This document shows positions 9,448 through 21,350 of a stretch of 64,000 nt of DNA, piece after piece (the stretch's first letter is position 1; every line of letters begins with the position of its first letter). The DNA comes from Meiothermus sp. Pnk-1 (GTDB taxonomy: Bacteria > Deinococcota > Deinococci > Deinococcales > Thermaceae), in NCBI RefSeq assembly GCF_003226535.1, contig NZ_QKOB01000004.1:1-64000 (forward strand), written 5' to 3'. The notes beneath the pieces were generated by a model. That model made no database searches. It was not told the DNA's origin and saw only the letters and a program-made list of their open reading frames with translations. The position numbers and the translations under genes are program-made.

Positions 9448-10176
9448 TTAAGCACTCTCCGAGCTGGGCTCGGATTTCTGCCGCTCGCTGAGCTCGCGCA
9501 GCAAGGCCAGCCGCAGCCGAGTCACCTCGCTCTCGAGCCGGGCTTGTTGCGCATCGAGCTCATCCCGCAGCTTGATGATCTCCTCCACCCCGGCCAGGTT
9601 CACCCCCAGCTCCTGGGTCAGCCGGCGGATCTCGCGCAGCTTTTCTACGTCCCGCTCGGAGTATAGGCGGGTCTTCCCCGAAGAGCGTTTGGGAGACACC
9701 AACCCTTTGCGCTCATACAACCGTAAAGTCTGTGGGTGCATATCTACCAGCTCCGCAGCCACCGAGATCACGTAGACCGGGCGGTCTTTGGCAGCGGACT
9801 GCTTCTTGGCTGGGGGTTCGAGCTCGCGCGGGGCGGGCAGGGCTGGGGGAGACTTGAGGGCCTCGAGCTTCTCTCCCAGTTCGGCCTTGAGGCGCAATAC
9901 CTCTTCGCGGAAGCGGGTTTCGAGGGCGTATAACTCATCCCGCAGCTTGATGATCTCCTCCACCCCGGCCAGGTTCACCCCCAGCTCCTGGGTCAGCCGG
10001 CGGATCTCGCGCAGCTTTTCTACGTCCCGCTCGGAGTATAGGCGGGTCTTCCCCGAAGAGCGTTTAGGCCGGATCAACCCTTTTCGCTCATACAAGCGCA
10101 GGGTCTGCGGATGCATATCTACCAGCTCCGCAGCCACCGAGATGATGTACACCGGACGGTCCTTCTCCCCTGCCAT
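9448..10176 (-). CDS. Tandem-duplicated MerR-type regulator, HspR-like
   Basis: 242 aa holding two complete HspR/MerR units. Residues about 7-90 and 130-215 share the signature [20 protein letters not shown], then [16 protein letters not shown], with [17 protein letters not shown] in the helix. HspR is the heat-shock repressor that recognises CTTGAG inverted repeats (HAIR) and is normally a single unit acting as a dimer. This one is a covalent head-to-tail pair with a proline/alanine linker. The ATG at 10176 is used; a TATACT box lies about 9 nt upstream, and a CACCTTGAT word there may be a HAIR half-site. No dnaK or clp gene is adjacent, so targets are unknown. Confidence 0.85.
   Translation of the reverse strand: MAGEKDRPVYIISVAAELVDMHPQTLRLYERKGLIRPKRSSGKTRLYSERDVEKLREIRRLTQELGVNLAGVEEIIKLRDELYALETRFREEVLRLKAELGEKLEALKSPPALPAPRELEPPAKKQSAAKDRPVYVISVAAELVDMHPQTLRLYERKGLVSPKRSSGKTRLYSERDVEKLREIRRLTQELGVNLAGVEEIIKLRDELDAQQARLESEVTRLRLALLRELSERQKSEPSSESA
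9559..9690. repeat. 132-bp direct repeat, copy 1 (in the HspR-like gene)
   Basis: By eye, bases 9559-9690 are identical to 9934-10065, an offset of 375 bp (125 codons). Identity at synonymous positions implies a recent duplication or ongoing gene conversion between the two halves of the regulator. Confidence 0.9.
9934..10065. repeat. 132-bp direct repeat, copy 2 (in the HspR-like gene)
   Basis: Second copy of the perfect 132-bp repeat at 9559-9690. It encodes the segment from the wing of the HTH through the following helix. Outside this block the two units have diverged (for example, different residues after [12 protein letters not shown] and in the coiled segment). Confidence 0.9.
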
Positions 10177-10263
10177 ATCAAGGTGAGTATACAAAATCTT
10201 ATACAGCAATGATCAATCAAGCTGCACAAATATCAGGCGAATCCTCTGTGGCTCGTGGGGGGT

Positions 10264-12003
<1,740 letters not shown>

Positions 12004-12248
12004 ACGCATTATCCTAACGCTTTGCACGGGTTTGCCCAGCCCAAACCTGCGGCGGCCAACGTGGATAGCCCGCCCCCCTGGCCTGAAAGGCCCGGGAGGC
12101 GCGGTGCTCGAACGCCGTGACCGATCGGGAAGCGGTGGAGTAAAGGCGCTTGGAGCCTAGGCTGGACACCCCGCAGCCGGACAAGCGGTGGAACCCCCGC
12201 CGAAGGTGGCGGCTGAAACGCCCGGTAAGGCCCCGATGGTGTATTCGG
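12004..12248 (-). other. Intergenic region between aldehyde dehydrogenase and malic enzyme genes
   Basis: 245 bp containing the leaderless malic-enzyme promoter (TAGGAT next to the start). An open frame crosses it, but its composition is unlike the neighbours and it lacks a ribosome site. I see no RNA gene and no clear terminator. Confidence 0.5.
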
Positions 12249-13841
12249 TCACATGCCCAGGGTCTTGGCCCAGTCGGTGGGTTCCTTGGCCTGGGCGTAC
12301 TCGGTATCCATTTGGGCAAGTTGGAGCTTGCCGGAATATTCTTCGTTTACCGCCTGCCAGTAGGTGTACTCCTCGATCACCCAGATGCCCGACTCGCGCG
12401 CCCCGTTGCCGCTCGCGCGAATACCCCCAAAAGGCAGGTGCGCCTCGGCCCCTACGGTGGAGTTGTTGATCGAGGTCATCCCGGCCTTGATGCCGTTCTT
12501 GAACAGGTAAGCCCAGCCGCGGTGATTGGTGTAGATACTGGAGGAAAGCCCATATGGGTGGGCGTTCGCCGCTTCGATAGCCCCCTCGATCCCGTCTACT
12601 TTGACCAGGTTGACAGTGGGGCCAAAGACCTCGGTCTCGAAGATCTTCATGCCGGGGGCAGCCTCCCAGACCGTGGGCCAGCCGAAGTGGCCAGCATCCG
12701 GGTCGCCTTTGAAGTGCGGATAAGGGTTCTTCGCGGTGATGCGCCCCTTACCGAAAAGGAGCTTGGCCCTGTCCTGGGAAGCCCATTCGTAGTGCCTAGC
12801 CCACCCCGCGTAGAAACGCTCATTCATGAAGGGGCCATAGGTGATCGGCTCGGTCAGCAAGGGGTTGCCGATGGCGGTAGCCTCGGTTCGCTCGAGGAAG
12901 CGCCGCTTGAACTCCTCATAGATGGGCGCGTCCACCAGGATGTTCCCCGCGCTGGTACAGCGCTGCCCGCCGGTGGCGAAAGCGCTCCACCAAGCCCCCT
13001 CGAGCGCCAGCTCGATATCAGCATCGCGCATCACCACCAACGGGTTCTTGCCCCCTAGCTCGAGGGTGGGGCGGATCAGGTTGCGCCCGGCGATCTCCCC
13101 GATACGGCGACCCACCGCGCTCGAGCCGGTGAAGGCGAATTTGTTGAATAGCCCCTCATCCATTAGCTCAACCAACCACTCCCCGGTAGAACCGCCTCCC
13201 CCGCCGAAGACCACGTTGAGCACTCCAGGCGGTAGCCCAGCCTCCTCGAAGAGCCGGGCGAAAACGATGGAGAGCGTAGGGGAGTCGTCGGAGGGCTTCC
13301 ACACCACGGTGTTCCCGGCGAGCACCGCGGGGATGATCTTCCAAGAGGGGACCGCGATGGGGAAGTTCCCGGCGGTGATCATCCCTACCACCCCCAGGGG
13401 GCGGCGGAAGGTGAAAAGCTCCTTGCCCGCCATCTCGCTGGGCACGGTCTGGCCATAGAGGCGACGGCCCTCCGAGGCGAAGAACACCGCGGTGTCAATG
13501 GCCTCCTGCACATCCCCGCGGGCCTCCTTGAGGGTCTTGCCGACCTCGCGCACCAACAGCCGCGCGAGCGTCTCCTTTTCACGGGTCAAGGCGGTGGCGA
13601 AGTTCAAGAGGGTCACGCCCCGCACCGGGGCCGGGGTGCGTGACCAGCGCTCGAAGGCCTCCCGGGCGATTCGGGCCGCCCGTCGCAGGAGGTCTTTGCT
13701 GGCTTCGGGAAAGCGGGCCACCACGTCGGCGTGGTCTGAGGGGTTACGGCGCTCGAGGGCCTTACCCTCCCACACCTCTTCCCCGCCGATCCAGTGGCCG
13801 AACTCGAGGGTATGGCCGTACTTAGCAGGAGATGTCCTCAT
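12249..13841 (-). CDS. NAD(P)-dependent aldehyde dehydrogenase
   Basis: 530 aa ALDH-superfamily enzyme oxidising an aldehyde to the acid. Catalytic cysteine in GGQRCTSAGN, general-base glutamate in LELGGKNP, cofactor-loop segment GNTVVWKPSDDSP and FTGSSAVGRRIG. It may act on a semialdehyde such as glutamate or aminoadipate semialdehyde, but no proline dehydrogenase or lysine gene is nearby to decide this. The start is the ATG at 13841, with GATAAT (13848-13853, minus strand) 6 nt upstream. Confidence 0.88.
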   Translation of the reverse strand: MRTSPAKYGHTLEFGHWIGGEEVWEGKALERRNPSDHADVVARFPEASKDLLRRAARIAREAFERWSRTPAPVRGVTLLNFATALTREKETLARLLVREVGKTLKEARGDVQEAIDTAVFFASEGRRLYGQTVPSEMAGKELFTFRRPLGVVGMITAGNFPIAVPSWKIIPAVLAGNTVVWKPSDDSPTLSIVFARLFEEAGLPPGVLNVVFGGGGGSTGEWLVELMDEGLFNKFAFTGSSAVGRRIGEIAGRNLIRPTLELGGKNPLVVMRDADIELALEGAWWSAFATGGQRCTSAGNILVDAPIYEEFKRRFLERTEATAIGNPLLTEPITYGPFMNERFYAGWARHYEWASQDRAKLLFGKGRITAKNPYPHFKGDPDAGHFGWPTVWEAAPGMKIFETEVFGPTVNLVKVDGIEGAIEAANAHPYGLSSSIYTNHRGWAYLFKNGIKAGMTSINNSTVGAEAHLPFGGIRASGNGARESGIWVIEEYTYWQAVNEEYSGKLQLAQMDTEYAQAKEPTDWAKTLGM

Positions 13842-13877
13842 GCTCTCATTATCCCGCGAGGGGGATTCGGCGCAAGA

Positions 13878-15903
<2,026 letters not shown>

Positions 15904-15907
<4 letters not shown>

Positions 15908-16614
15908 ACCTGGCGGAGCTCCCCGTGGACGATGCCCACCGCGATAGGGTACATGACGGCCTTTTTACCCGGCACTTGCAGGGAGCCATCCGGCAGCAGC
16001 CAGTACACCATCCCCACTCCACCCACAGGCCGCACCAGCCGGGGCTCCGGGGGCAGGCGGTACAGCAGCGGACGGCGGGTTTCCTCAATGAAGCCGAGCA
16101 GGGCGACACCCCGTTCCCGGGCGGGTTTGCGTTCCACCATCAGCGCCGAGCCCTCGGCGAGGGAGAGGTCCTCCAAGCGCAGCGCGTCCCTTTCCAGCGT
16201 GGCCAGGAAGAAGCCTGCGTAGCTGGGCCGGGTGGGGAGGAGGCGGGTGTCGAGATGGGCGTGCGTGGGCGCTTCCTCCCCCACACAGGCCGGGACCAGC
16301 GCCGGGTAGTAGGGCAGCGCGGTGAGGCCGGGGGTGGAAGGGAAATCCCCGGTGGAGCCCTCCCCCATCAGGAAGTCCATGGAAGGTAGGTGTAGCGCGC
16401 GCAGCAACGCCTGCAACCGGCCCACGCTCACGTCCCGGATGTCGTGGGCCCCTCGCTCGAGCTTGGCGATGAGGGAGGGAGACACCCCTGCGGCCAGGGC
16501 CAGCGCCTCGCGGGAGAGGCCCAGCTTCTCCCGCCGGGCCATCAGCAGCCGTGCCCAGTGAGGGCTGCTGCTCTCTGAGCGAAGGGAGGCTGTACGGAAG
16601 CTCTTCTTGGGCAT
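15904..16614 (-). CDS. XRE-family repressor with C-terminal sensor-like domain
   Basis: 236 aa. N-terminal HTH (MARREKLGLSREALALAAGV, then SPSLIAKLERG, residues about 25-65). The C-terminal about 130 residues are beta-rich (RPSYAGFFLATLERDALRL, LYRLPPEPRL) and resemble the S24/LexA-like fold, but without an obvious Ser/Lys catalytic pair. The start is placed at 16614: TACAAT plus 6 nt precedes it (minus strand 16626-16621), mirroring the divergent gene; the ATG at 16632 would lie inside the operator. Co-transcribed with the recombinase, it is the likely master repressor of the ICE. Confidence 0.8.
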
Positions 16615-16631
16615 GGGAATATTGTATTGCA

Positions 16632-16667
16632 TGTAATATATTGCCACTTATAAGGGAACATATTACA
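16632..16667. promoter_or_regulatory. Shared operator between divergent XRE genes
   Basis: TGTAATAT (16632-16639) and its reverse complement ATATTACA (16660-16667) form an inverted repeat with a 20-bp spacer. It lies between two back-to-back leaderless promoters that both use TACAAT plus 6 nt (minus strand 16626-16621, plus strand 16664-16669). The arrangement is a typical repressor/antirepressor switch. The same word recurs at 22923, 28146-28162 and 43971. Confidence 0.7.
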
Positions 16668-16675
16668 ATTAGTGT

Positions 16676-16930
16676 ATGGAGTGCCCGAACATCATTCGCC
16701 AGTTGAGGAAACAGGCGGGTCTGAGCCAGGAGGCACTGGCGGTGGAAGCAGGGATCACCGTTTCGCTACTGACGAAATACGAGCGGGGGGAGGTGCGGCG
16801 GCCTTCGCTCTTGTGCAGCCGCAAGCTGGCGAAGGTGCTGGCCTCGCGGCTGGGCGTGAGCGAGGAAAGGCTGCTGTTGCAGATTGCGGAGGGATTCGAG
16901 TGCCGTCCAAGCCACGACGCATCCGCCTAG
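16676..16930 (+). CDS. Small XRE/Cro-like regulator
   Basis: 84 aa, essentially one HTH_XRE domain: IIRQLRKQAGLSQEALAVEA, then GITVSLLTKYERG, residues 5-60. It is leaderless: TACAAT (16664-16669), 6 nt, then the ATG. It faces the longer XRE repressor across a common operator, as in Cro/CI pairs, and is first of the rightward genes leading into replication. Confidence 0.85.
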   Translation: MECPNIIRQLRKQAGLSQEALAVEAGITVSLLTKYERGEVRRPSLLCSRKLAKVLASRLGVSEERLLLQIAEGFECRPSHDASA

Positions 16931-17044
16931 TGCGCCACTACAGCCAAGCTGAAGACTTCTCATCTTTTATCCGGCGAGCCCTGGAAATCGTACTAAATTC
17001 GAGAGATAACCAGGGTGCGCTCTGCGCACCCGGAGGTGAAGCGC

Positions 17045-17464
17045 ATGGAGGAACGGGATTACTATCTGATGACACCACACCAGAAATCCATCGTGCTCTC
17101 CCTACCCATAGGGACCACCGAGAGGTTGCTGCACTCCGCCCAGGAGATGCTGGCGCTGCTCCCGAACACGAAACCCTATCCAGAGATCGTTTTTGAACTC
17201 CAGGGGGCAGGGGCGCTGCTGCATCCGCTGTCGCTGCTGTGCGACCGGCTCCAGGACCTGCTGGCGATGACCGGCAGAACCCGCTTCGCCTCGCGGGTCA
17301 CCGGCATGGAGACAGCCGGACTGCGGCTGGTGGTGAGGGGTAGGGGGCTGGCCTGGCTCGAGGTCCAGGTCTGGCGGGGGGAGAGTCTGGAGGTGCTCTC
17401 CTACGAACTGGAGGAAGAAGCCGATGACGAAGGACACCTTGACGCGCTCCATCGAGACGGTTGA
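17045..17464 (+). CDS. Hypothetical protein upstream of ICE primase
   Basis: 139 aa, unrecognised. Predicted cytoplasmic, with no signal or membrane segment. It contains MTPHQKSIVLSLPIGTTERL and an acidic C-terminus (ELEEEADDEGHL). A GGAGGTG ribosome site supports the ATG at 17045 rather than the GTG at 17015. Its 3' end overlaps the primase gene by 41 bp, so the two are co-expressed; a replication-accessory role is only inferred from context. Confidence 0.65.
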   Translation: MEERDYYLMTPHQKSIVLSLPIGTTERLLHSAQEMLALLPNTKPYPEIVFELQGAGALLHPLSLLCDRLQDLLAMTGRTRFASRVTGMETAGLRLVVRGRGLAWLEVQVWRGESLEVLSYELEEEADDEGHLDALHRDG

Positions 17465-18362
17465 CCTCCCCGCGCTGGTGGCCGAGATCTGGCCGGAATC
17501 GGGGGCCAGGCCGGGGCGGGCGGGGCTCTGCCGGGCGGTGTGGCGGGGGGATGCGCACCCCTCGCTCTCGCTCTTCAGGGTGCGGGGAATGTGGTTCTGG
17601 AAAGATCACGCCACCGGGGAGAGCGGCAACGCCTTCCATCTGCTGCTCCGGGCGGGGATGGGCAAGGAGCAGGCGGCGGAGATGATCAAGGCCCGGGCTG
17701 AGCAGCCCGTACCCGCACCACTTCACGGGCCACGCCCGGGCGCAGAACGACGCACACCCAGGGGCCTCACCCTCGAGGAGCGGCGGGCCCTCGAGCAGGC
17801 TCAGGCCCACCTCGACGAGGAGGCCATCCGGGGACGGGGCCTCACCCTCGAGCAGGCCCGGCGGGTGGGGCTGGGCAAGAGCCGTCAGGGGGACCTGGTG
17901 ATCCCCGTTCTGGGGCCTGACGGTCAGGTTCAGGCCATCAAGGCGAGGCTGGCCCGGGCGCGGGAGTTTCGCTACCGTTACCTCACCCCGGGCCGGGGAG
18001 CCCCGGCCTGGTTCTCCCCCGGCTTCAGGAAGCACCCCGAGCGGCCCGTCCTGGTGATGGAGGGAGAGCTCAACGCCATCGCTAGCTGGTTCGCCCTGGC
18101 CGGGGAGGTGGACGTGGTGGGCCTTCCAGGGGTGGAGGGCGCTGTGCCCTGGAGCCACCTCACGGGTCGGCGGGTCTACCTCTACGCCGACGGGGACGAG
18201 GGGGGCAGGTCGGCCCTGGAGCGCTGGAGGGGCGAGGCGGCCCACGTGAGGGTTGCTGCGTTTGTCCTCGAGCCGCTGCCGGAAGGCCTGGACGCCTGTG
18301 AGTACGCCGCCCGGTGGGGCCAGGCCGCCCTGGGCGAGCGGCTCCGGCGGACGATCCCCTGA
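17424..18362 (+). CDS. Toprim-domain DNA primase-like protein
   Basis: 312 aa. The N-terminal part (residues 5-90) resembles the CHC2 region of mobile-element primases: GLCRAVWRGDAHPSLSLF and WFWKDHATGESGNAFHLLL. The C-terminal half is a Toprim fold: the acidic nucleotide-binding glutamate in VLVMEGELNAIAS, then VVGLPGVEGAV and the acidic pair in VYLYADGDEGG. It would make primers for element replication. It overlaps the gene before it and sits directly upstream of an AAA helicase-like protein. Confidence 0.75.
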   Translation: MTKDTLTRSIETVDLPALVAEIWPESGARPGRAGLCRAVWRGDAHPSLSLFRVRGMWFWKDHATGESGNAFHLLLRAGMGKEQAAEMIKARAEQPVPAPLHGPRPGAERRTPRGLTLEERRALEQAQAHLDEEAIRGRGLTLEQARRVGLGKSRQGDLVIPVLGPDGQVQAIKARLARAREFRYRYLTPGRGAPAWFSPGFRKHPERPVLVMEGELNAIASWFALAGEVDVVGLPGVEGAVPWSHLTGRRVYLYADGDEGGRSALERWRGEAAHVRVAAFVLEPLPEGLDACEYAARWGQAALGERLRRTIP

Positions 18363-18406
18363 AAGAAAACACCCCACCCCGCCAGGTGGGATGCAAAGGA
18401 GGTTTT

Positions 18407-20359
18407 GTGGTTGAGAGTATACCATCCTTGGATCAGAAGCTGGTAAGCCGGGAGACGCTTCCTTCGCCGCGAAGCGGGGAGGAAGTCCTTCCCGGCTATC
18501 CCCGTTACCGCGTCCAGGGTGGGCGCATCGAGGAGGCCCGGACGGGGAAAGAGGGCGAGGTGTCCTACGTCCCCCTGGCCAACTTCGCCTGCCGCATCCG
18601 CCGCGAGGTGCGCCGTACCGACGGGGTGCAGGCCGAGCTCTTGTTCGAGCTCGAGGGCCACACCCCGGCAGGCCCTCTACCGCAGGTGCGGGTGCGGGCG
18701 GCCGAGTTTGCCGCCATGCACTGGCCGGTGCGGGAGTGGGGGGCCCGGGCGATTGTCACGCCGGGGATGGGGGTGCGAGATCGGCTCAGGGCGGCCATCC
18801 AGCACCTCAGCGATCCCGAGCGGGCCACGGTCTACGCCCACACCGGCTGGATCGAGCGGGACGGGGAGTGGGTCTACCTGCACGCGGGCGGGGGGATTGG
18901 CCCGAGGGGGAGCGTGGGGGGGTTGGAGGTGGACCTGCCCCCCGAGCTGGCGGGGTTTGCCCTGCCCCACCCGCCCACCGGGGAGGAGGAGCGGGAGGCG
19001 GGGCGGCGGCTGCTCGGGTTTTTGGAGGTGGCCCCCCGACGGGTGACCTGGCCCCTCCTGCTCTACGCGATGGGAGCCCCCATCAACCACCCGATGGGGA
19101 GCCTCTACCTCTCGGGGCTCACCGGTGCACGCAAAACCTCCCTCGCCCTGTTGCTGCAAGCCCTGTGGGGCCACACCGCACCCCACCCGCCGGTGAACTG
19201 GGAGGCCACCGCCAACGCCCTTGAGGCGCTGGCCTTCACCGCTAAAGACGCGCTTTTGCTCGTGGATGACTACGCCCCCACCGGGCACGAGGGCAAGCAG
19301 AAGGAGCTACAGGCCAGGGCCGCGCGGCTGTTGCGCAACCAGGGCAACGCCAGTGGGCGGGCCCGGATGCGCCCGGACGGAGGCCTCCAGCCCGACCGGG
19401 CTCCCCGGGGTAGCCTCATCATCACCGGCGAGGACCTGCCTCCCGGCCACAGCGTGCGGGCGCGGTGCCTGATCCTCGAGCTCGAGCGGGGGGAGGTGGA
19501 TTTACAAGCACTCTCCCGGCTGCAAGGCGAGATGGAGGGGCTTTCCGCAGGGCTGGCGGCCTGGGTGTGCTGGCTGGCCGGGCGGCTCGAGGGGGTGCGG
19601 CAGGGGGTGCGCTTGCGCAGCGCCGAGCTCCGGGAGCGCTACCCCGGCCCCCACGGGCGCACCACCGACGCCCTGGCCCGGCTATACGCGGTGTGGGAGG
19701 CTTTGCGGACGTACTGGCTCGAGGCGGGGGTGCTGGATGAGGCGGAGGCGGTGGGCCTCAGCCTGGAGGTGGAGGCGGCCTTGCGGGCGGTGGGGGAAGC
19801 CCAGGGGGGCTACCAGCGGGACACCGATCCGGTGGAGCGGTTCCTGCCGCTGCTCATGGCGGCCCTCTCTTCAGGGCGGGCTCATCTGGGCAACCGCCAC
19901 AACGCGGCAGAGCCTCCGACCGAGCCCGAGCGCTGGGGCTGGCAGGCCAGGGCCGACGGGTGGGTTCCCCAGGGGGCGCGGGTGGGGTGGGTGGACGAGC
20001 AGGGGGTTTACCTCGAGCCCGCCGCTGCCTACGCTGCGCTGAACCGGCTGGCCGCCGAGATCGGGGAACCCCTGCCCACCCCTCGCACCCTGTGGAAGCG
20101 CCTGGGGGAGCGCGGGCTGATCCGCTCGCAGGAACGGGGTGGGCGGGTGCGCTACGGGGTGGCGGTGCGGATCGGGGGGGTGCCCCGGGACGTGATACAG
20201 ATCTCAGGGGGTATCCTCGCCAAAACTCCCAACAGTCCCTACGAGGGAGAAAGCGCCGTCCAGCACGAGGGAAAAGGCGTAGGGAGAAAATCGGCTGTAG
20301 GGAGTTCGGTTTCTCCCTACGCCCCGGAGGAAGGAGGCGGGTGGGGCGTTGAGCTGTAA
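18407..20359 (+). CDS. Replicative helicase-like ATPase (DUF927-type)
   Basis: 650 aa. N-terminal about 220 residues match the layout of DUF927/mobile-element proteins (VSYVPLANFACRIRREVR; ATVYAHTGWIERDGEWVYLH). A central P-loop in the variant form GLTGARKTS (residues 237-245) is followed by Walker B ALLLVDDYAPT. The C-terminus holds a winged-helix-like segment (TPRTLWKRLGERGLI). The start is GTG at 18407 with AGGAGG 4-5 nt upstream; the frame open before it overlaps the primase gene. It likely works with the primase to replicate the excised circle. An iteron-like repeat field follows immediately. Confidence 0.75.
   Translation: MVESIPSLDQKLVSRETLPSPRSGEEVLPGYPRYRVQGGRIEEARTGKEGEVSYVPLANFACRIRREVRRTDGVQAELLFELEGHTPAGPLPQVRVRAAEFAAMHWPVREWGARAIVTPGMGVRDRLRAAIQHLSDPERATVYAHTGWIERDGEWVYLHAGGGIGPRGSVGGLEVDLPPELAGFALPHPPTGEEEREAGRRLLGFLEVAPRRVTWPLLLYAMGAPINHPMGSLYLSGLTGARKTSLALLLQALWGHTAPHPPVNWEATANALEALAFTAKDALLLVDDYAPTGHEGKQKELQARAARLLRNQGNASGRARMRPDGGLQPDRAPRGSLIITGEDLPPGHSVRARCLILELERGEVDLQALSRLQGEMEGLSAGLAAWVCWLAGRLEGVRQGVRLRSAELRERYPGPHGRTTDALARLYAVWEALRTYWLEAGVLDEAEAVGLSLEVEAALRAVGEAQGGYQRDTDPVERFLPLLMAALSSGRAHLGNRHNAAEPPTEPERWGWQARADGWVPQGARVGWVDEQGVYLEPAAAYAALNRLAAEIGEPLPTPRTLWKRLGERGLIRSQERGGRVRYGVAVRIGGVPRDVIQISGGILAKTPNSPYEGESAVQHEGKGVGRKSAVGSSVSPYAPEEGGGWGVEL
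18463..18482. repeat. Dispersed 20-mer, copy 1
   Basis: A 20-bp sequence starting TTCGCCGCGAAG and ending CGGGGAGG is identical to 27538-27557. It also has a one-mismatch neighbour at 27565-27584. It includes the short palindrome TTCGCCGCGAA. Here it lies sense in the helicase gene. Confidence 0.75.
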
Positions 20360-20600
20360 TTGGGGGGGTATATCGCCAAAACTCCCAACAGTCCCTACAG
20401 GCGGCATATTTGCGTGCTGGACGAAGAAAAAGCGTAGGGAGAAGGGGGAGCGGGGAGAGCAATTTTCTCCCTACGGGCAGGAACAACGTCCTGGACAGCA
20501 AAAAGCCTCGAAAAAGCCCGGGGCGTCGGGAGATGACCTCAGAGGGATAAAATGCGCTCCAGGACGGCAAAAGATCGGTGGTGTAGGGAATGTAGGGAGT
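20217..20600. repeat. Iteron-like repeat field, candidate replication origin
   Basis: Nine copies of GTAGGGA or its complement TCCCTAC lie between 20233 and 20598. A 26-bp direct repeat (TCGCCAAAACTCCCAACAGT plus CCCTAC) occurs at 20217-20242 and 20373-20398. Looser units joining GTCC(A/T)GGAC-type words, an A-rich run and GCGTAGGGAG recur near 20258, 20415, 20488 and 20558. The field begins in the last codons of the helicase gene and fills the 256-bp intergenic space after it. The position and repeats suggest an oriV; binding by an initiator is inferred. Confidence 0.6.
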
Positions 20601-20615
20601 TCTGAAAGGGGTTAT

Positions 20616-20762
20616 ATGGGTCCTTGGGGGGCGCTGCTGGAGAAGATCCCGCAGGTGGCGGAGAAGGTGCGGCGGATGGGCTGCCGCCGGTTGCGGCTGG
20701 TGGTGGACGGAGAGGTGGTGTACTGGGGGTTGCTGGTGCCGGTGGTGGTGCGGAGATGCTGA
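20616..20762 (+). CDS. Small hypothetical protein
   Basis: 48 aa (MGPWGALLEKIPQVAEKVRR, then MGCRRLRLVVDGEVVYWGLL). The ATG at 20616 follows a GAAAGGGG ribosome site. The frame upstream is the repeat field and is not coding. It overlaps the next start by 7 bp. Function unknown. Confidence 0.55.
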   Translation: MGPWGALLEKIPQVAEKVRRMGCRRLRLVVDGEVVYWGLLVPVVVRRC

Positions 20763-21076
20763 TCCGACCCAGAGCCAAGATCGTGGCCCTCTCCCTCAGG
20801 ATGCCTCCCGGCGAGATCGTGATCCGGGCCTGGCACGATGGGGAGCTGGCCCTCTCGAGGCCGGTGGAGGCAGGCGGCGAGGTGTGGCGGGAGGTGCGGG
20901 TGCGGGAGCGGTGGGGATGGCGCACCCTCTACGATCTGGTGGCCGAGAGCGCCTTTGAGGAGGCCCTGTTGCGGGGACGGGCGCAGTTCGAGAGAGTACA
21001 GGAGGATTCCAGGGTATGCTACACCTGGCGGCTGGGAAAGCCGCGTGGCGTGAGCGATAGGGAGGTGGACGGTTGA
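20756..21076 (+). CDS. Hypothetical protein
   Basis: 106 aa, rich in beta-strand-like alternation (KIVALSLRMPPGEIVIRAWH) with an Arg-rich end. The start at 20756 overlaps the stop of the 48-aa gene, and its own stop overlaps the next start. Not recognised; possibly part of a replication or maintenance mini-operon. Confidence 0.55.
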   Translation: MLIRPRAKIVALSLRMPPGEIVIRAWHDGELALSRPVEAGGEVWREVRVRERWGWRTLYDLVAESAFEEALLRGRAQFERVQEDSRVCYTWRLGKPRGVSDREVDG

Positions 21077-21327
21077 TCCTGAAGCTGAACGGGATGGTGG
21101 TTGAGCGGGAGGTCTTCGTCTCGCACCGGGGCCTGGGGGTGTGGTTCGTGCGACAGCCGAACATCCACGCCTTCGAGGCGGTGCATCGGGACAAGGACGG
21201 AAGGGAGGAGGTCATCGGGCGCTACGGCAGCTTCGACGAGGCTTTCTGGGCGGCCACCGAAGCAGCGGACGAGGCCCACGCCCATTTTGTGTATGAGGAG
21301 GAGGAAGAGGACGAGCTGCCCTTTTGA
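21073..21327 (+). CDS. Small acidic-tailed hypothetical protein
   Basis: 84 aa starting at TTG 21073 (a TTGA overlap with the previous stop) with GGAGGTG about 6 nt upstream. The sequence is WFVRQPNIHAFEAVHRDKDG followed by an EEEEEDELPF acidic tail. Function unknown. Confidence 0.55.
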   Translation: MILKLNGMVVEREVFVSHRGLGVWFVRQPNIHAFEAVHRDKDGREEVIGRYGSFDEAFWAATEAADEAHAHFVYEEEEEDELPF

Positions 21328-21350
21328 AGTTCTGAAATAAACGTAGCAAC

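Noticed and set aside
12014-12319. Small ORF between aldehyde dehydrogenase and malic enzyme genes
   Set aside because: Arg/Pro-rich, overlaps the end of the dehydrogenase gene and the malic enzyme promoter, no start signal.
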